The notes under the pieces are model-generated. The model searched no databases. It was not told the DNA's origin and was given only the letters and a program-made list of their open reading frames with translations. From positions 18,139 to 31,101 of the forward strand of contig PACG01000201.1 in the NCBI GenBank assembly GCA_002699335.1: a stretch of DNA of 12,963 bases, read 5' to 3'. Below, piece after piece: positions 1-7,521 of this stretch. Position 1 is the first letter of the stretch, and the number at the start of each line of letters is the position of its first letter. The position numbers and the translations under genes were made by a program. Origin of the DNA: Candidatus Poribacteria bacterium (GTDB lineage: Bacteria > Poribacteria > WGA-4E > UBA9662).

Positions 1-61
1 TAGCCATCTGTGAAGAATTAAGAAGTCCCTTTCCGGTTCGGCCAACGGATCCCATTGCCAT
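1..61 (-). CDS. 5' end of an unidentified gene, cut by the left window edge
   Basis: An ATG at 61-59 on the minus strand opens a frame of 20 codons that stays open to the window edge (begins MAMGSVGRTGKG). It is preceded by AAGGAA at 74-69, nine bases upstream of the ATG, which is one of the better Shine-Dalgarno matches in the window. A promoter-like pair lies further upstream at 93-121. The visible residues are too few to name a family. The gene would be divergent from the receiver-domain gene at 179. Reading this as a real gene rests on the ribosome binding site and promoter placement, not on homology. Confidence 0.4.
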   Translation of the reverse strand, partial: MAMGSVGRTGKGLLNSSQMA

Positions 62-92
62 AACTGATTTCCTTGCGGCAAGATGATTATTA

Positions 93-121
93 AGTTAACA
101 TACCTTCGGCAGAAAGGTCAA
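93..121 (-). promoter_or_regulatory. Possible sigma70-type promoter for the left-edge minus-strand gene
   Basis: On the minus strand TTGACC (121-116) is followed after 17 bases by TTAACT (98-93). The -35 box matches consensus at five of six positions, but the -10 box matches at only three. It lies about 30 bases upstream of the ATG at 61. On the plus strand an overlapping weak pair, TTGCGG (73-78) and TAACAT (96-101), could serve the divergent gene at 179. Confidence 0.3.
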
Positions 122-178
122 GAGCAACTTTATTAATTGTCGATAATTAGCCTCTTTTCTTGGTAACAATTTCGTTTT

Positions 179-820
179 ATGTCTAGACGACCGGATTCAC
201 ATCCATCCCTGAAACATCGACTCGACTTTACTCGAAGACGTGTCCGAAACGCCCACTGGGAACTTGACCGTCGCGTTCGCCGGGCTTTAATGCCGCTGGA
301 TATACAGGAAGATGTCGGTATCTCAAATGTTAAGGGCGACATCCTAGTGATTACGCGGCATGATCACACCTATAGAAGAATTAGATCGGTTTTAGAATCT
401 GAAGGTCTCAGGTGTGACCGTGCTGAGTCTAATAGCGAAGGGATCGGATTTCTTTCGCTGGGCAACTATCGAATGGTGATTCACGATCAACTAGGTCGCG
501 ATTGGCGAAGTACACGGTTGGTTCGTTACGTTAGTCGCTACCAGCACTATATTAAAATTATCTCTTTGGTCCGAGACAAAGCCTCTGGTCACCGAGCTAT
601 GCGAGACGGTGGCTACAGCTACCTGATCGGTAGAGACTTTGATGACGACCGACTGCTCAAATGCCTAACTAGTTCTCTGCGGTTGGAACATCCCGTTTGT
701 CAGGTCCTTGCCCAAGGTGAATCTTGCAACAAATCTTGTGTTAGTAGTTATCTGACTAGCGACGATTTCATGGAAGAACTGCTGGAAAACCCAGACTCAG
801 ATCCGTATCTGGCCAACTGA
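179..820 (+). CDS. Degenerate response-regulator receiver-like protein with basic N-terminus
   Basis: A 213-residue protein. Residues about 53-170 read like a CheY-type receiver fold: a hydrophobic first strand (DILVIT), a third strand ending in Asp103 (MVIHDQ), a fourth strand (IKIISLV) and a fifth (YSYLIG). Asp103 falls where the phospho-acceptor Asp should be. The acidic pair after strand one is replaced by Thr-Arg (59-60), the strand-four Ser/Thr is Val131, and the strand-five Lys is Gly151, so normal phosphotransfer is doubtful. Residues 1-37 are rich in Arg/Lys (RRRVR, RRVRR), suggesting nucleic acid or partner binding. The acidic tail contains four Cys (162, 174, 183, 187) and no recognisable DNA-binding output domain. 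The ATG at 179 has no clear Shine-Dalgarno sequence; Met38 (ATG at 290) is an alternative start just before the receiver. The assignment is by motif reading only. Confidence 0.6.
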   Translation: MSRRPDSHPSLKHRLDFTRRRVRNAHWELDRRVRRALMPLDIQEDVGISNVKGDILVITRHDHTYRRIRSVLESEGLRCDRAESNSEGIGFLSLGNYRMVIHDQLGRDWRSTRLVRYVSRYQHYIKIISLVRDKASGHRAMRDGGYSYLIGRDFDDDRLLKCLTSSLRLEHPVCQVLAQGESCNKSCVSSYLTSDDFMEELLENPDSDPYLAN

Positions 821-844
821 AACTCGAGCCTTATGACTAAGAAA

Positions 845-859
845 CTCTCGTCTCGAGAG
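845..859. repeat. Short hairpin after the receiver-like gene
   Basis: CTCTCG (845-850) and CGAGAG (854-859) form a 6-bp stem with a 3-base loop, 25 bases after the receiver-gene stop. No T-run follows, so it is a poor intrinsic terminator. A second small stem, CCTAA (885-889) with TTAGG (895-899), lies just before the next gene. The spacer 821-940 otherwise shows nothing clear, and no convincing promoter was found for the gene at 941. Confidence 0.3.
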
Positions 860-940
860 ACCGCTTACTTCATCTGGCCCCTTACCTAATCAAGTTAGGG
901 AACATGCTTTCATACATTGCACCTCATTGAAGAAACTTTA

Positions 941-3349
941 ATGAGACCGACAATCAGCCTGCTTTTCCTCGTCTCTTATCTTTTAGTGGCTAGCAGTCCG
1001 GCGGAGCAGATAACCTCTGAACCCATCCTCGATTTTGGCTTTGCTCAGTCTAATGTGGCTAATTCTAAAATTGTTGCCTTCGCCACTACATCTAACCAGG
1101 TTATCTTACTGCCCATAGATCTCACTAGCGAATCGCATAAACTAACACCTGAACCTTCGATTCCGGTTACTAATGTGAAACGTGTCGCCGTTTATGATCA
1201 GAAACTGGCCTACGTAACCAAAGGCGATGTGATCCATATCTTGAATAATTGGGAGTTTAATCCAACGCGCCCAACCTTAACGCTGAGTCCACCCCGACGT
1301 GAAATTGCCGACTTATGGTTTTCCGAAGAAAACTTGTATGTCGGCTTGGTAGACGGAACAGTTTTGGTCTACGATTCTAAGTCGATGGACAAGCGGCCCA
1401 TCCACACTATTGGCTCAAACCACAGTTATATTGATCTAATCCGTTTTAATCCTGTCCACCAGCAATTTTTAATCTATAGCCGTGGTTCTCTATCCCTCTG
1501 GAATTTTGCCACTCGTCGTTCGATCTGGCAAACAGGCGAGATCGTACAATCAATTACGTCCGTCCGATTTAGCCAAACGGGCGACCAGGTTGCGCTGCAA
1601 TCTGGCAACCAGATCTTCGTTTACCCAACTACCCAGGCTTCTGGTCTACAGTCAGACGCGCAGGCCGTTGCCGTTTTTGACGGTAAAATCGACCCTATTT
1701 CCGCCTTTTGTTTTGGAGCACGTAACACGTTACTGACAATTCAGCGAAGTGGACGCGTCAAAAAGTGGACGACCTCAACACAATCGAGCCAAGGAATTCA
1801 GCAACTGCCCAAAAAGAACTATACGAATATTGCTTATCTGCAGCCGTCCACTCAATCTGGTAGATCAGATTGGTACTTGGTGACAACCGACAAAGGAGAA
1901 ATCGTCAGTTATCTGATGACGCCCAAGCGAGTTTCAACTCCACCCAAGTCGGTTGCCGCGACGAAATCTACCAAGCCCAAGGTGAGTCGCCGCAAGCCAG
2001 TGACAGTCTCGACGGACCAGTCCACCCAGACAAGCCGCAAAACACAGCCTGAATTAACCGTTAAACTCAACCCCAAACCACCGTACGGCATCATAGTTGG
2101 ACAAGAGTTACACATCCACTTCCATCCGTCCCGAGAGGCGGTCATACTCCCGAGGAAAATACCTGCTAATGCTAATTTCATCGCTGATGGGCGTACTCTA
2201 AGTTGGCAACCAACCCAAACACAAGTTGGATCATCCGATTTTCAGTTTTACGCCATTACTGAAGATAACCTGTCACAGCCCCTTTCGTTTTCAGTCACAG
2301 TTGCGCCCAACCAACCACCACGTTTCGTTGCGGTTGGTGGTCGATCACCGACCTCTGAATCGATGGTATTTACGGTTACCGCTGGAGAAGATCTGAATCA
2401 GACACTGGTTGCTGAAGATCCAGAATCGGACCAACTTGTATTTTCGATCAGTCAGAATCCACCGGGTATGGCCATTGAAAATATTGGTTCCCCATCAGAT
2501 TCGACCACTCAGCGAGCACAGTTAAAATGGGTGCTAGATGCTGATCAATCGACGGAACAACCCATCTACGGCGTATTTCCATTTCAGCTTCACCTAAATG
2601 ATGGGTTCAACCAAGCGGATTTATCGGTTCAAGTAAGTGTTCAAGTGCCGCCAAGAGCTAAAGATGTTGATATTGATCGAGTTGAGACAGACACTGCTAC
2701 TACGAAGGAATTGGTGGAGTCTGACAAAGGAATAAGACACATCTCAGTGGATCGGGACATGGTACTCGTCTCTTCAGACAGTGAGCCAGACTTTTTCATC
2801 GACCAGTACGAAGTAACCAATCAGGCCTTCGTTCAGTTTTTGAACCAGACCAATTTGGACGTTTCCCAACTGATCAATCTCTCTACCCCCTATACACAGA
2901 TCCTAACAGACGAAAAGGTGTTTCAAACTCAAACCGGTAAAGAGCAGTATCCGGTTGTCGGTGTCAGTTGGTTCGGTGCCAACCAATTTTCCAAATGGAA
3001 GGGAAAAACGCTACCGACAGTTGCTCAGTGGGAAACCGCCGCTTATCAAAAGGATAGACGATTGTTTCCGTGGGGTAGTGAGCTGTTAGATTCAGTTGCG
3101 ATCGACTGGCGAACCACAGGTCCTACAGAAGTCGGCATCTTGGATGTCGATAGGAGCCCATTCGGTGTCTTCGATCTAGCCACCAATGTCGCTGAATGGA
3201 CCGGTTCAGAGGACGCGGGAAAACGAATTGTAAAAGGGGGGTCTTGGAAAAGTCGTCATCCGGACAGCCTAAGAACCGCCCGCCGTTTAGCTCTTCAACC
3301 CGATCAGACTTTATCCTGGATCGGCTTCCGTTGTGTTCGGGTGCCCTAA
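941..3349 (+). CDS. Secreted beta-propeller / Ig-like / SUMF1-like multidomain protein
   Basis: An 802-residue protein. The ATG at 941 is preferred over an in-frame TTG at 917 because it places a signal peptide at the N-terminus (MRPTISLLFLVSYLLVASS, cleavage likely after SPA near residue 21); a weak GAAGAA lies upstream. Residues about 25-330 hold WD40-like blades (GTVLVYD, GSLSLWNF, GNQIFVY, GRVKKW). A Lys/Ser/Thr-rich linker covers about 331-374. Two putative Ig/cadherin-like domains follow at about 374-450 (TLSWQPTQTQVG) and 450-570 (AEDPESDQLVFSI). Residues about 600-802 are an FGE-sulfatase/SUMF1-type domain: IDQYEVTN, VGVSWFGANQFSKW, LPTVAQWE, FPWG, FGVFDLATNVAEW, KGGSW, GFRCVR. After GGSW there is no Cys pair as in true formylglycine-generating enzymes, so this domain is probably a binding fold and not an oxidase. 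It is likely exported to the periplasm or cell surface. It converges with the metalloprotease gene downstream. Confidence 0.85.
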   Translation: MRPTISLLFLVSYLLVASSPAEQITSEPILDFGFAQSNVANSKIVAFATTSNQVILLPIDLTSESHKLTPEPSIPVTNVKRVAVYDQKLAYVTKGDVIHILNNWEFNPTRPTLTLSPPRREIADLWFSEENLYVGLVDGTVLVYDSKSMDKRPIHTIGSNHSYIDLIRFNPVHQQFLIYSRGSLSLWNFATRRSIWQTGEIVQSITSVRFSQTGDQVALQSGNQIFVYPTTQASGLQSDAQAVAVFDGKIDPISAFCFGARNTLLTIQRSGRVKKWTTSTQSSQGIQQLPKKNYTNIAYLQPSTQSGRSDWYLVTTDKGEIVSYLMTPKRVSTPPKSVAATKSTKPKVSRRKPVTVSTDQSTQTSRKTQPELTVKLNPKPPYGIIVGQELHIHFHPSREAVILPRKIPANANFIADGRTLSWQPTQTQVGSSDFQFYAITEDNLSQPLSFSVTVAPNQPPRFVAVGGRSPTSESMVFTVTAGEDLNQTLVAEDPESDQLVFSISQNPPGMAIENIGSPSDSTTQRAQLKWVLDADQSTEQPIYGVFPFQLHLNDGFNQADLSVQVSVQVPPRAKDVDIDRVETDTATTKELVESDKGIRHISVDRDMVLVSSDSEPDFFIDQYEVTNQAFVQFLNQTNLDVSQLINLSTPYTQILTDEKVFQTQTGKEQYPVVGVSWFGANQFSKWKGKTLPTVAQWETAAYQKDRRLFPWGSELLDSVAIDWRTTGPTEVGILDVDRSPFGVFDLATNVAEWTGSEDAGKRIVKGGSWKSRHPDSLRTARRLALQPDQTLSWIGFRCVRVP

Positions 3350-3352
3350 AAA

Positions 3353-3377
3353 AACAGTATTTTGTTCTGTTCTTCTT
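3353..3377 (+). terminator. Weak possible terminator after the propeller/SUMF1-like gene
   Basis: AACAG (3353-3357) pairs with CTGTT (3367-3371) around a 9-base loop and is followed by a T-rich run (CTTCTTT), four bases after the stop codon. The stem is only 5 bp and AT-rich, so support is weak. A second 5-bp stem, AGTAG (3390-3394) with CTACT (3404-3408), overlaps the stop of the convergent gene. Confidence 0.3.
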
Positions 3378-3403
3378 TGCTAACCCATCAGTAGAGATTC
3401 CCC

Positions 3404-6400
3404 CTACTTCAGAATCACCATTTTGCCGGTGTCGATAAAATCCTCGCTTGAATTTTTGGCCTTAAGAACATAGAAGTAGACACCGCTAGCTGCCCGTTCG
3501 CCTTGGGCCGAATACCCATCCCAATAGGCCGCTTTCCCCTGTTGATGATACCGTCCTCGCTCTTTCAAGCCGAGATCTATTGTCCTAACCGGTTGGCCCG
3601 TGGCATCGAAGATATCGATGGTAACATAAGCTAACTCCGCTAGTTCATACGGAACCCAGACCTCTGGATTGAAAGGGTTAGGGTAGCTTTGTAAGACGCG
3701 GGTTCCCACTAAATAGGTTTCAGCATGTTTCATCGGTTGATATTCTGGAAAAACACGATCTATCTGAATACTTGGTGTTCCCATAATACCGTCCTCGTTC
3801 ATCGGCACCACCGCATAAACGTAAAAAACCTTTTTCTGGTTGAACTGAGTACTTTTGACATTTACATCTTGGAATGGACTAACGTCGATGAATCGAGTAT
3901 CGGTGGCTCGAACAACGCCGACTATATTGACATCGTTATCTGGAATTCCATCGCCATTCTTATCTCCAGCCTGTAGAACCGCAGCCAAGTCCTTAAAAGT
4001 TAGTGTGTCGTGTGGTTTATACTGTTCCTTTAAACGAAGTTGATAATCGAATCGCTTGCGGATAATTGCCACTTGCTGAATATCGGTTATATCCTCCAAT
4101 TCCCACTCGACCAATACGCCTTGTCGATCAATGGTTGGCTCAGATGGATCAGCGGTTGCATTATCCGGTATTTCGGCTGTTCCAGCTTTAACTGTTCCAA
4201 GAAAAGACACTGACCTTTTTAAGGTAATTGGACGTGCTTTGGGAACAGACAAGCGGCCTTTCGGCGGTTCCCCCGCCACGTAGCGAAACTCACCTGGATG
4301 TATTCCTTTCTTCGTTTCTGTATTATAGTAGGGCATAATGACCCGTTCGGTTCCAGGCCGAACATTAATCATAATTAAGGTCAGTCGCTGAATATCACTA
4401 CCAAATCCATCAAAGGTAATCTGTCCAGTTTGCGATTTTTGGTAAAGGAAGATCTCGTCTACTTCTGAAGACCCATCGGTTTTCTCAATAATAACTTTAG
4501 CCCCCCAACCGCGAAGGCCGGAACTGCTATGACGAGAAAGATCTCGGGATACTTCGTCATAGGTCGGTTTGGTCATTACACTCATATCCACAGGCGCTAG
4601 ATCAAGGGCATCGACTTTAATGGCAAACTTATCGATCACCTGGCCGAGTGGTGGATTGAACTGGATGTAGCGAGATGAAAAATGCTTCGGAATTGTGTAT
4701 CGATCAATAAAAACATTGGTCGGATAGGTGTGGTGAACGTCCGTTGGTCGAATAAAAACGGTCGGAATTCGATGCCCATTGAAGTAGTGGCGCCCATCGT
4801 CACGAGGTCCGGTAAAATAGTTCCATACAGTAAAGGTTTTGAAAGTATCCACTAAATTAGTTCCATATTGTGAAAACAGTTCAGTAAATTCACCTAGTTC
4901 GCCTTTTGAACCATTAGAAAAGGCTTCTAGATACTTTCGCATGATATCGGTTTCAAAGTGTTGGGTCATAAAAAAGATCCAAATCATATTTCCATAGGCG
5001 TGTACGCCTGCCTTGGAATCGATCTGCACATCAGGCACTGAAAACCATTCGTATAATTGACGTTGAAAGTAGTTCCAACCATCGGATTCTCCTAGTGGAT
5101 CCGGATCATCAATACCATCTAAATCCTCGTAAAAATAGAGTTGACCATCCTCATTTTCTTTGATGTGATAGTTTCGCCGTCGTACCTGATCCCGAACTCT
5201 CCAGAAGGTATCGGGAGCATCCGCGTCAGGTTCCACCCAGGTATCTTCCGATAAAATCACTTTTCGTTGTCGAAGTTCTTCGGCTAAATCGGTCCAAGCT
5301 CGCAAGCGGCTTCCATTTAACAGCATCAAGTAATACTTTCGCTGTTTGGCCTTGTCCTCGATAATCCACCGTTTTTCGTTCGTCGGCTTGATATCAGCAC
5401 TGTTGTATCGAATAAACTGAATTTGATCATTACGAACAGCCAATTCTGCCGATAGGGAGATGTTTCGATCGTCGAAAGCATCGATAACCACCAGTGGCAC
5501 TTGCTGGTTATCTAACTGCTGGGCAATCACGTTACCTGCAGGCAGACCACTGAAAGCCCAAGATAGGTTTCCGTATTTTAAATCTGTAATGTACTGTTCT
5601 TTTAATCGTTCCTCTATCAGCCCTCGCCCGTTAAACCCAATCTGAAATACGCGACGCCCTCCATCGTAGACAATAGATTCCATCCAGGTGGCCGATGACT
5701 CCAGCATCATTACCACCGCTCCAGTGCTGGCATCGGAGTTGTAGGCCATTTGAATACCATGAAAAAACTCATGCGCCATGGTGGTTTCAATATAGACATT
5801 ACCTTCCGATTTACCGTAACCGGCTACGTCGTAGATATGGGAATTCATCAGATAGTAAGGTGGACGGTTCATGGCTTTGGGCGACATGCGGCCATCAAAC
5901 CATTCACCGACGGTCAAGCCCAAAGAACCGAACTTAATCAGATAGATATCTTGCCTAATATCACCGCCATTAGAGGCTTCCCAGAAATCTTCGCGTGGGT
6001 GTTTGAATCCCATGGTCATAATTTCGATTCGGTAGGACTTTTCCGCTGCATCGGCCATCAGATCGACATAATCCGGCACACCGTTACGCGGGTGAAAGTC
6101 AAGTACCTCGGTTGGCGCATGCTTCCCTGTCATAGCATAGTGTAAGCGAAAATGGGGTGTCTCAAACTTGTACGGAACGTCAATATTCCCAAAGGCAGCA
6201 CCATAACGACCGCGTTCATTGGGACGGGCAAAAACAGCCCGCAACTCATTTTGGGTTTTTGGTGACAGTTGGTTCCAGCCTCTGGCCAAAGTGATGATGG
6301 CCGGTGTAAAGCACTTCTCGATTTGGTGGGGGGCAAAGTCTGTCTCTGTATCTAGCAACTTATGGCCTACCCGAACAGCTTCAGCCAGTTCGGCCGTTAA

Positions 6401-6541
6401 GCCCCAAGTACGGGATGTCATCAAAAGAGTCATCCAAAAGAAAACCGCCAGCAAATATATACTGCAGACCTGGAAGGTGCCAGCCATAATTCTGCTTTTC
6501 AATATTGGTGAAGAAGCTGTTTTCAGCAAAGGGTTAATCAT
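3404..6541 (-). CDS. Large secreted metalloprotease (MXAN_6640-like) with FlgD-like C-terminal tail
   Basis: A 1045-residue protein. A hydrophobic export segment lies at about residues 25-45 (IYLLAVFFWMTLLM); Met19 is an alternative start giving a more typical signal peptide. Residues about 120-300 contain TPHFRLHYAMTG and NGVPDYVDL, then the zinc motif HEFFH at 257-261 (nt 5773-5759) and, 20 residues on, ESSATWMES with Glu281 as likely third ligand. This layout matches the MXAN_6640 family of putative metalloproteases. About 190 residues (295-490) appear inserted before YEWFSVPD and HAYGNMIWIFF, where the family fold resumes. Later come an FN3-like region (about 790-935), a calcium-loop-like GDKNGDGIPDNDV (about 856-868) and a FlgD/T9SS-like tail (about 955-1045: SYPNPFNPE, AAYWDG, ASGVYFY, KMVILK). 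It probably acts outside the cytoplasm, with a surface-anchored or secreted fate. The substrate is unknown. A promoter candidate is at 6584-6612. Confidence 0.85.
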   Translation of the reverse strand: MINPLLKTASSPILKSRIMAGTFQVCSIYLLAVFFWMTLLMTSRTWGLTAELAEAVRVGHKLLDTETDFAPHQIEKCFTPAIITLARGWNQLSPKTQNELRAVFARPNERGRYGAAFGNIDVPYKFETPHFRLHYAMTGKHAPTEVLDFHPRNGVPDYVDLMADAAEKSYRIEIMTMGFKHPREDFWEASNGGDIRQDIYLIKFGSLGLTVGEWFDGRMSPKAMNRPPYYLMNSHIYDVAGYGKSEGNVYIETTMAHEFFHGIQMAYNSDASTGAVVMMLESSATWMESIVYDGGRRVFQIGFNGRGLIEERLKEQYITDLKYGNLSWAFSGLPAGNVIAQQLDNQQVPLVVIDAFDDRNISLSAELAVRNDQIQFIRYNSADIKPTNEKRWIIEDKAKQRKYYLMLLNGSRLRAWTDLAEELRQRKVILSEDTWVEPDADAPDTFWRVRDQVRRRNYHIKENEDGQLYFYEDLDGIDDPDPLGESDGWNYFQRQLYEWFSVPDVQIDSKAGVHAYGNMIWIFFMTQHFETDIMRKYLEAFSNGSKGELGEFTELFSQYGTNLVDTFKTFTVWNYFTGPRDDGRHYFNGHRIPTVFIRPTDVHHTYPTNVFIDRYTIPKHFSSRYIQFNPPLGQVIDKFAIKVDALDLAPVDMSVMTKPTYDEVSRDLSRHSSSGLRGWGAKVIIEKTDGSSEVDEIFLYQKSQTGQITFDGFGSDIQRLTLIMINVRPGTERVIMPYYNTETKKGIHPGEFRYVAGEPPKGRLSVPKARPITLKRSVSFLGTVKAGTAEIPDNATADPSEPTIDRQGVLVEWELEDITDIQQVAIIRKRFDYQLRLKEQYKPHDTLTFKDLAAVLQAGDKNGDGIPDNDVNIVGVVRATDTRFIDVSPFQDVNVKSTQFNQKKVFYVYAVVPMNEDGIMGTPSIQIDRVFPEYQPMKHAETYLVGTRVLQSYPNPFNPEVWVPYELAELAYVTIDIFDATGQPVRTIDLGLKERGRYHQQGKAAYWDGYSAQGERAASGVYFYVLKAKNSSEDFIDTGKMVILK

Positions 6542-6583
6542 CCATGGTCTCTAACGGTTAAACCAATCGGAATAGCTAAAATT

Positions 6584-6612
6584 ATGGTAACAAACTAACG
6601 GATGAATGTCAA
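6584..6612 (-). promoter_or_regulatory. Probable promoter of the metalloprotease gene
   Basis: On the minus strand a perfect -35 box TTGACA (6612-6607) is followed after 17 bases by TACCAT (6589-6584), four of six matches to the -10 consensus. It ends 42 bases before the ATG at 6541. Position and spacing support it; the -10 box is only fair. Confidence 0.5.
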
Positions 6613-6653
6613 TGGGTGTTGGCCGATTTTGAAGCGTCAGACGTGACCGGATG

Positions 6654-6682
6654 TTGAATCAATTACCAACATGTGCTATGCT
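6654..6682 (+). promoter_or_regulatory. Probable extended -10 promoter of the glycosyltransferase gene
   Basis: TTGAAT (6654-6659), a 17-base spacer and TATGCT (6677-6682) lie on the plus strand. TGC stands directly before the -10 hexamer, giving an extended -10 element. Each hexamer matches consensus at four of six positions. It would leave a leader of about 85 bases before the ATG at 6773. It is divergent from the metalloprotease promoter about 40 bp away. Confidence 0.45.
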
Positions 6683-6772
6683 ATTGAAGTCACGGTCGCT
6701 TGGCGAACAAGTGGGATTCAAACCCTTTAATCAGTGCTGAGCGCAAGTATCTATATCGGTTTCATTGGCCCT

Positions 6773-7468
6773 ATGAAAAAGTTATCGATTGTCATTCCGG
6801 TCTACAACGAGATCGAGACGCTGGAGGAAATTCTTGCCCAGGTCAAAGCGGTGGAACTCGAATTGGATAAAGAGATTATCCTAGTCGATGACTGTTCGAC
6901 CGACGGCACCAGAGAACTGCTGCGGGAAATTCAACAACAAGAAGCGGATAATGTCTCGGTTCATTCTCACTCGGTCAATCAGGGGAAAGGGGCTGCACTC
7001 CGAACCGGATTCCAATTTGTAACCGGCGATCTAACCATTATTCAGGATGCCGACCTGGAGTATGATCCTCAAGACTATCCGAAGCTGATCCAGCCAATTC
7101 TAGATAGTGAGGCTGACGTGGTCTATGGATCCCGCTTCACAGCAGGCCGAAAAACAGCGCTACTCTCCAGTTACCTAGCCAACCGGTTCTTGACTTTTCT
7201 CTCTAACTTTGTCAATGGTTTGAGTTTGACCGACATGGAAACCTGTTACAAAGTTTTCCGAACTGAGATTCTAAAATCTTTTACCCTAACATCGGATCGG
7301 TTCGGCTTCGAACCGGAGATCACAGCTAAACTAGCCAAAAGAAAGTGTCGGTTTATGGAGGTCCCGATCAACTATCGGGGACGCCATTTCACCGAAGGTA
7401 AAAAAATCGGCTGGAGAGACGGAGTAGCGGCCGTTGGTCATATTATCCACTTTCGCTTTTTCGATTGA
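6773..7468 (+). CDS. Family 2 glycosyltransferase, dolichol-phosphate mannosyltransferase type
   Basis: A 231-residue GT-A fold enzyme. The ATG at 6773 gives the classic start MKKLSIVIPVYNE; an in-frame GTG at 6734 would add 13 residues of no family character. Visible motifs are VDDCSTDGT (38-46, nucleotide binding), NQGKGAALRTG (69-79), QDADLEYDP (91-99, the metal-binding DxD-like site), YGSRF (118-122) and DMETCYKVFR (154-163). The family transfers a sugar from UDP-glucose, GDP-mannose or a related donor to a polyprenyl phosphate carrier on the cytoplasmic membrane face. There are no C-terminal transmembrane helices, so it is the single-domain form. Neither the start at 6773 nor that at 6734 has a clear Shine-Dalgarno sequence. 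No other glycan gene lies nearby, so the pathway (lipid-linked sugar or protein/envelope glycosylation) is open. It converges with the MFS gene across 53 bp with no strong terminator. Confidence 0.88.
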   Translation: MKKLSIVIPVYNEIETLEEILAQVKAVELELDKEIILVDDCSTDGTRELLREIQQQEADNVSVHSHSVNQGKGAALRTGFQFVTGDLTIIQDADLEYDPQDYPKLIQPILDSEADVVYGSRFTAGRKTALLSSYLANRFLTFLSNFVNGLSLTDMETCYKVFRTEILKSFTLTSDRFGFEPEITAKLAKRKCRFMEVPINYRGRHFTEGKKIGWRDGVAAVGHIIHFRFFD

Positions 7469-7521
7469 GCAAGTAACCCAACCTGATACCTAGACAGCCC
7501 TAGTCAAAAGGTCACAATCTT

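Noticed and set aside
917..940. Upstream TTG start for the propeller/SUMF1-like protein
   Set aside because: It would add eight residues with an acidic pair in front of an otherwise classical signal peptide; the ATG at 941 fits better.
5750..6145. A 131-codon plus-strand open frame opposite the metalloprotease
   Set aside because: It lies wholly antisense to the HExxH region, whose coding frame is well supported by motifs, and shows no family features of its own.
6702..6730. A tRNA T-arm-like string (GGGATTCAAACCC) before the glycosyltransferase
   Set aside because: The stem does not pair properly around a TTCAA loop, and no acceptor, D or anticodon arm can be found at the right distances.
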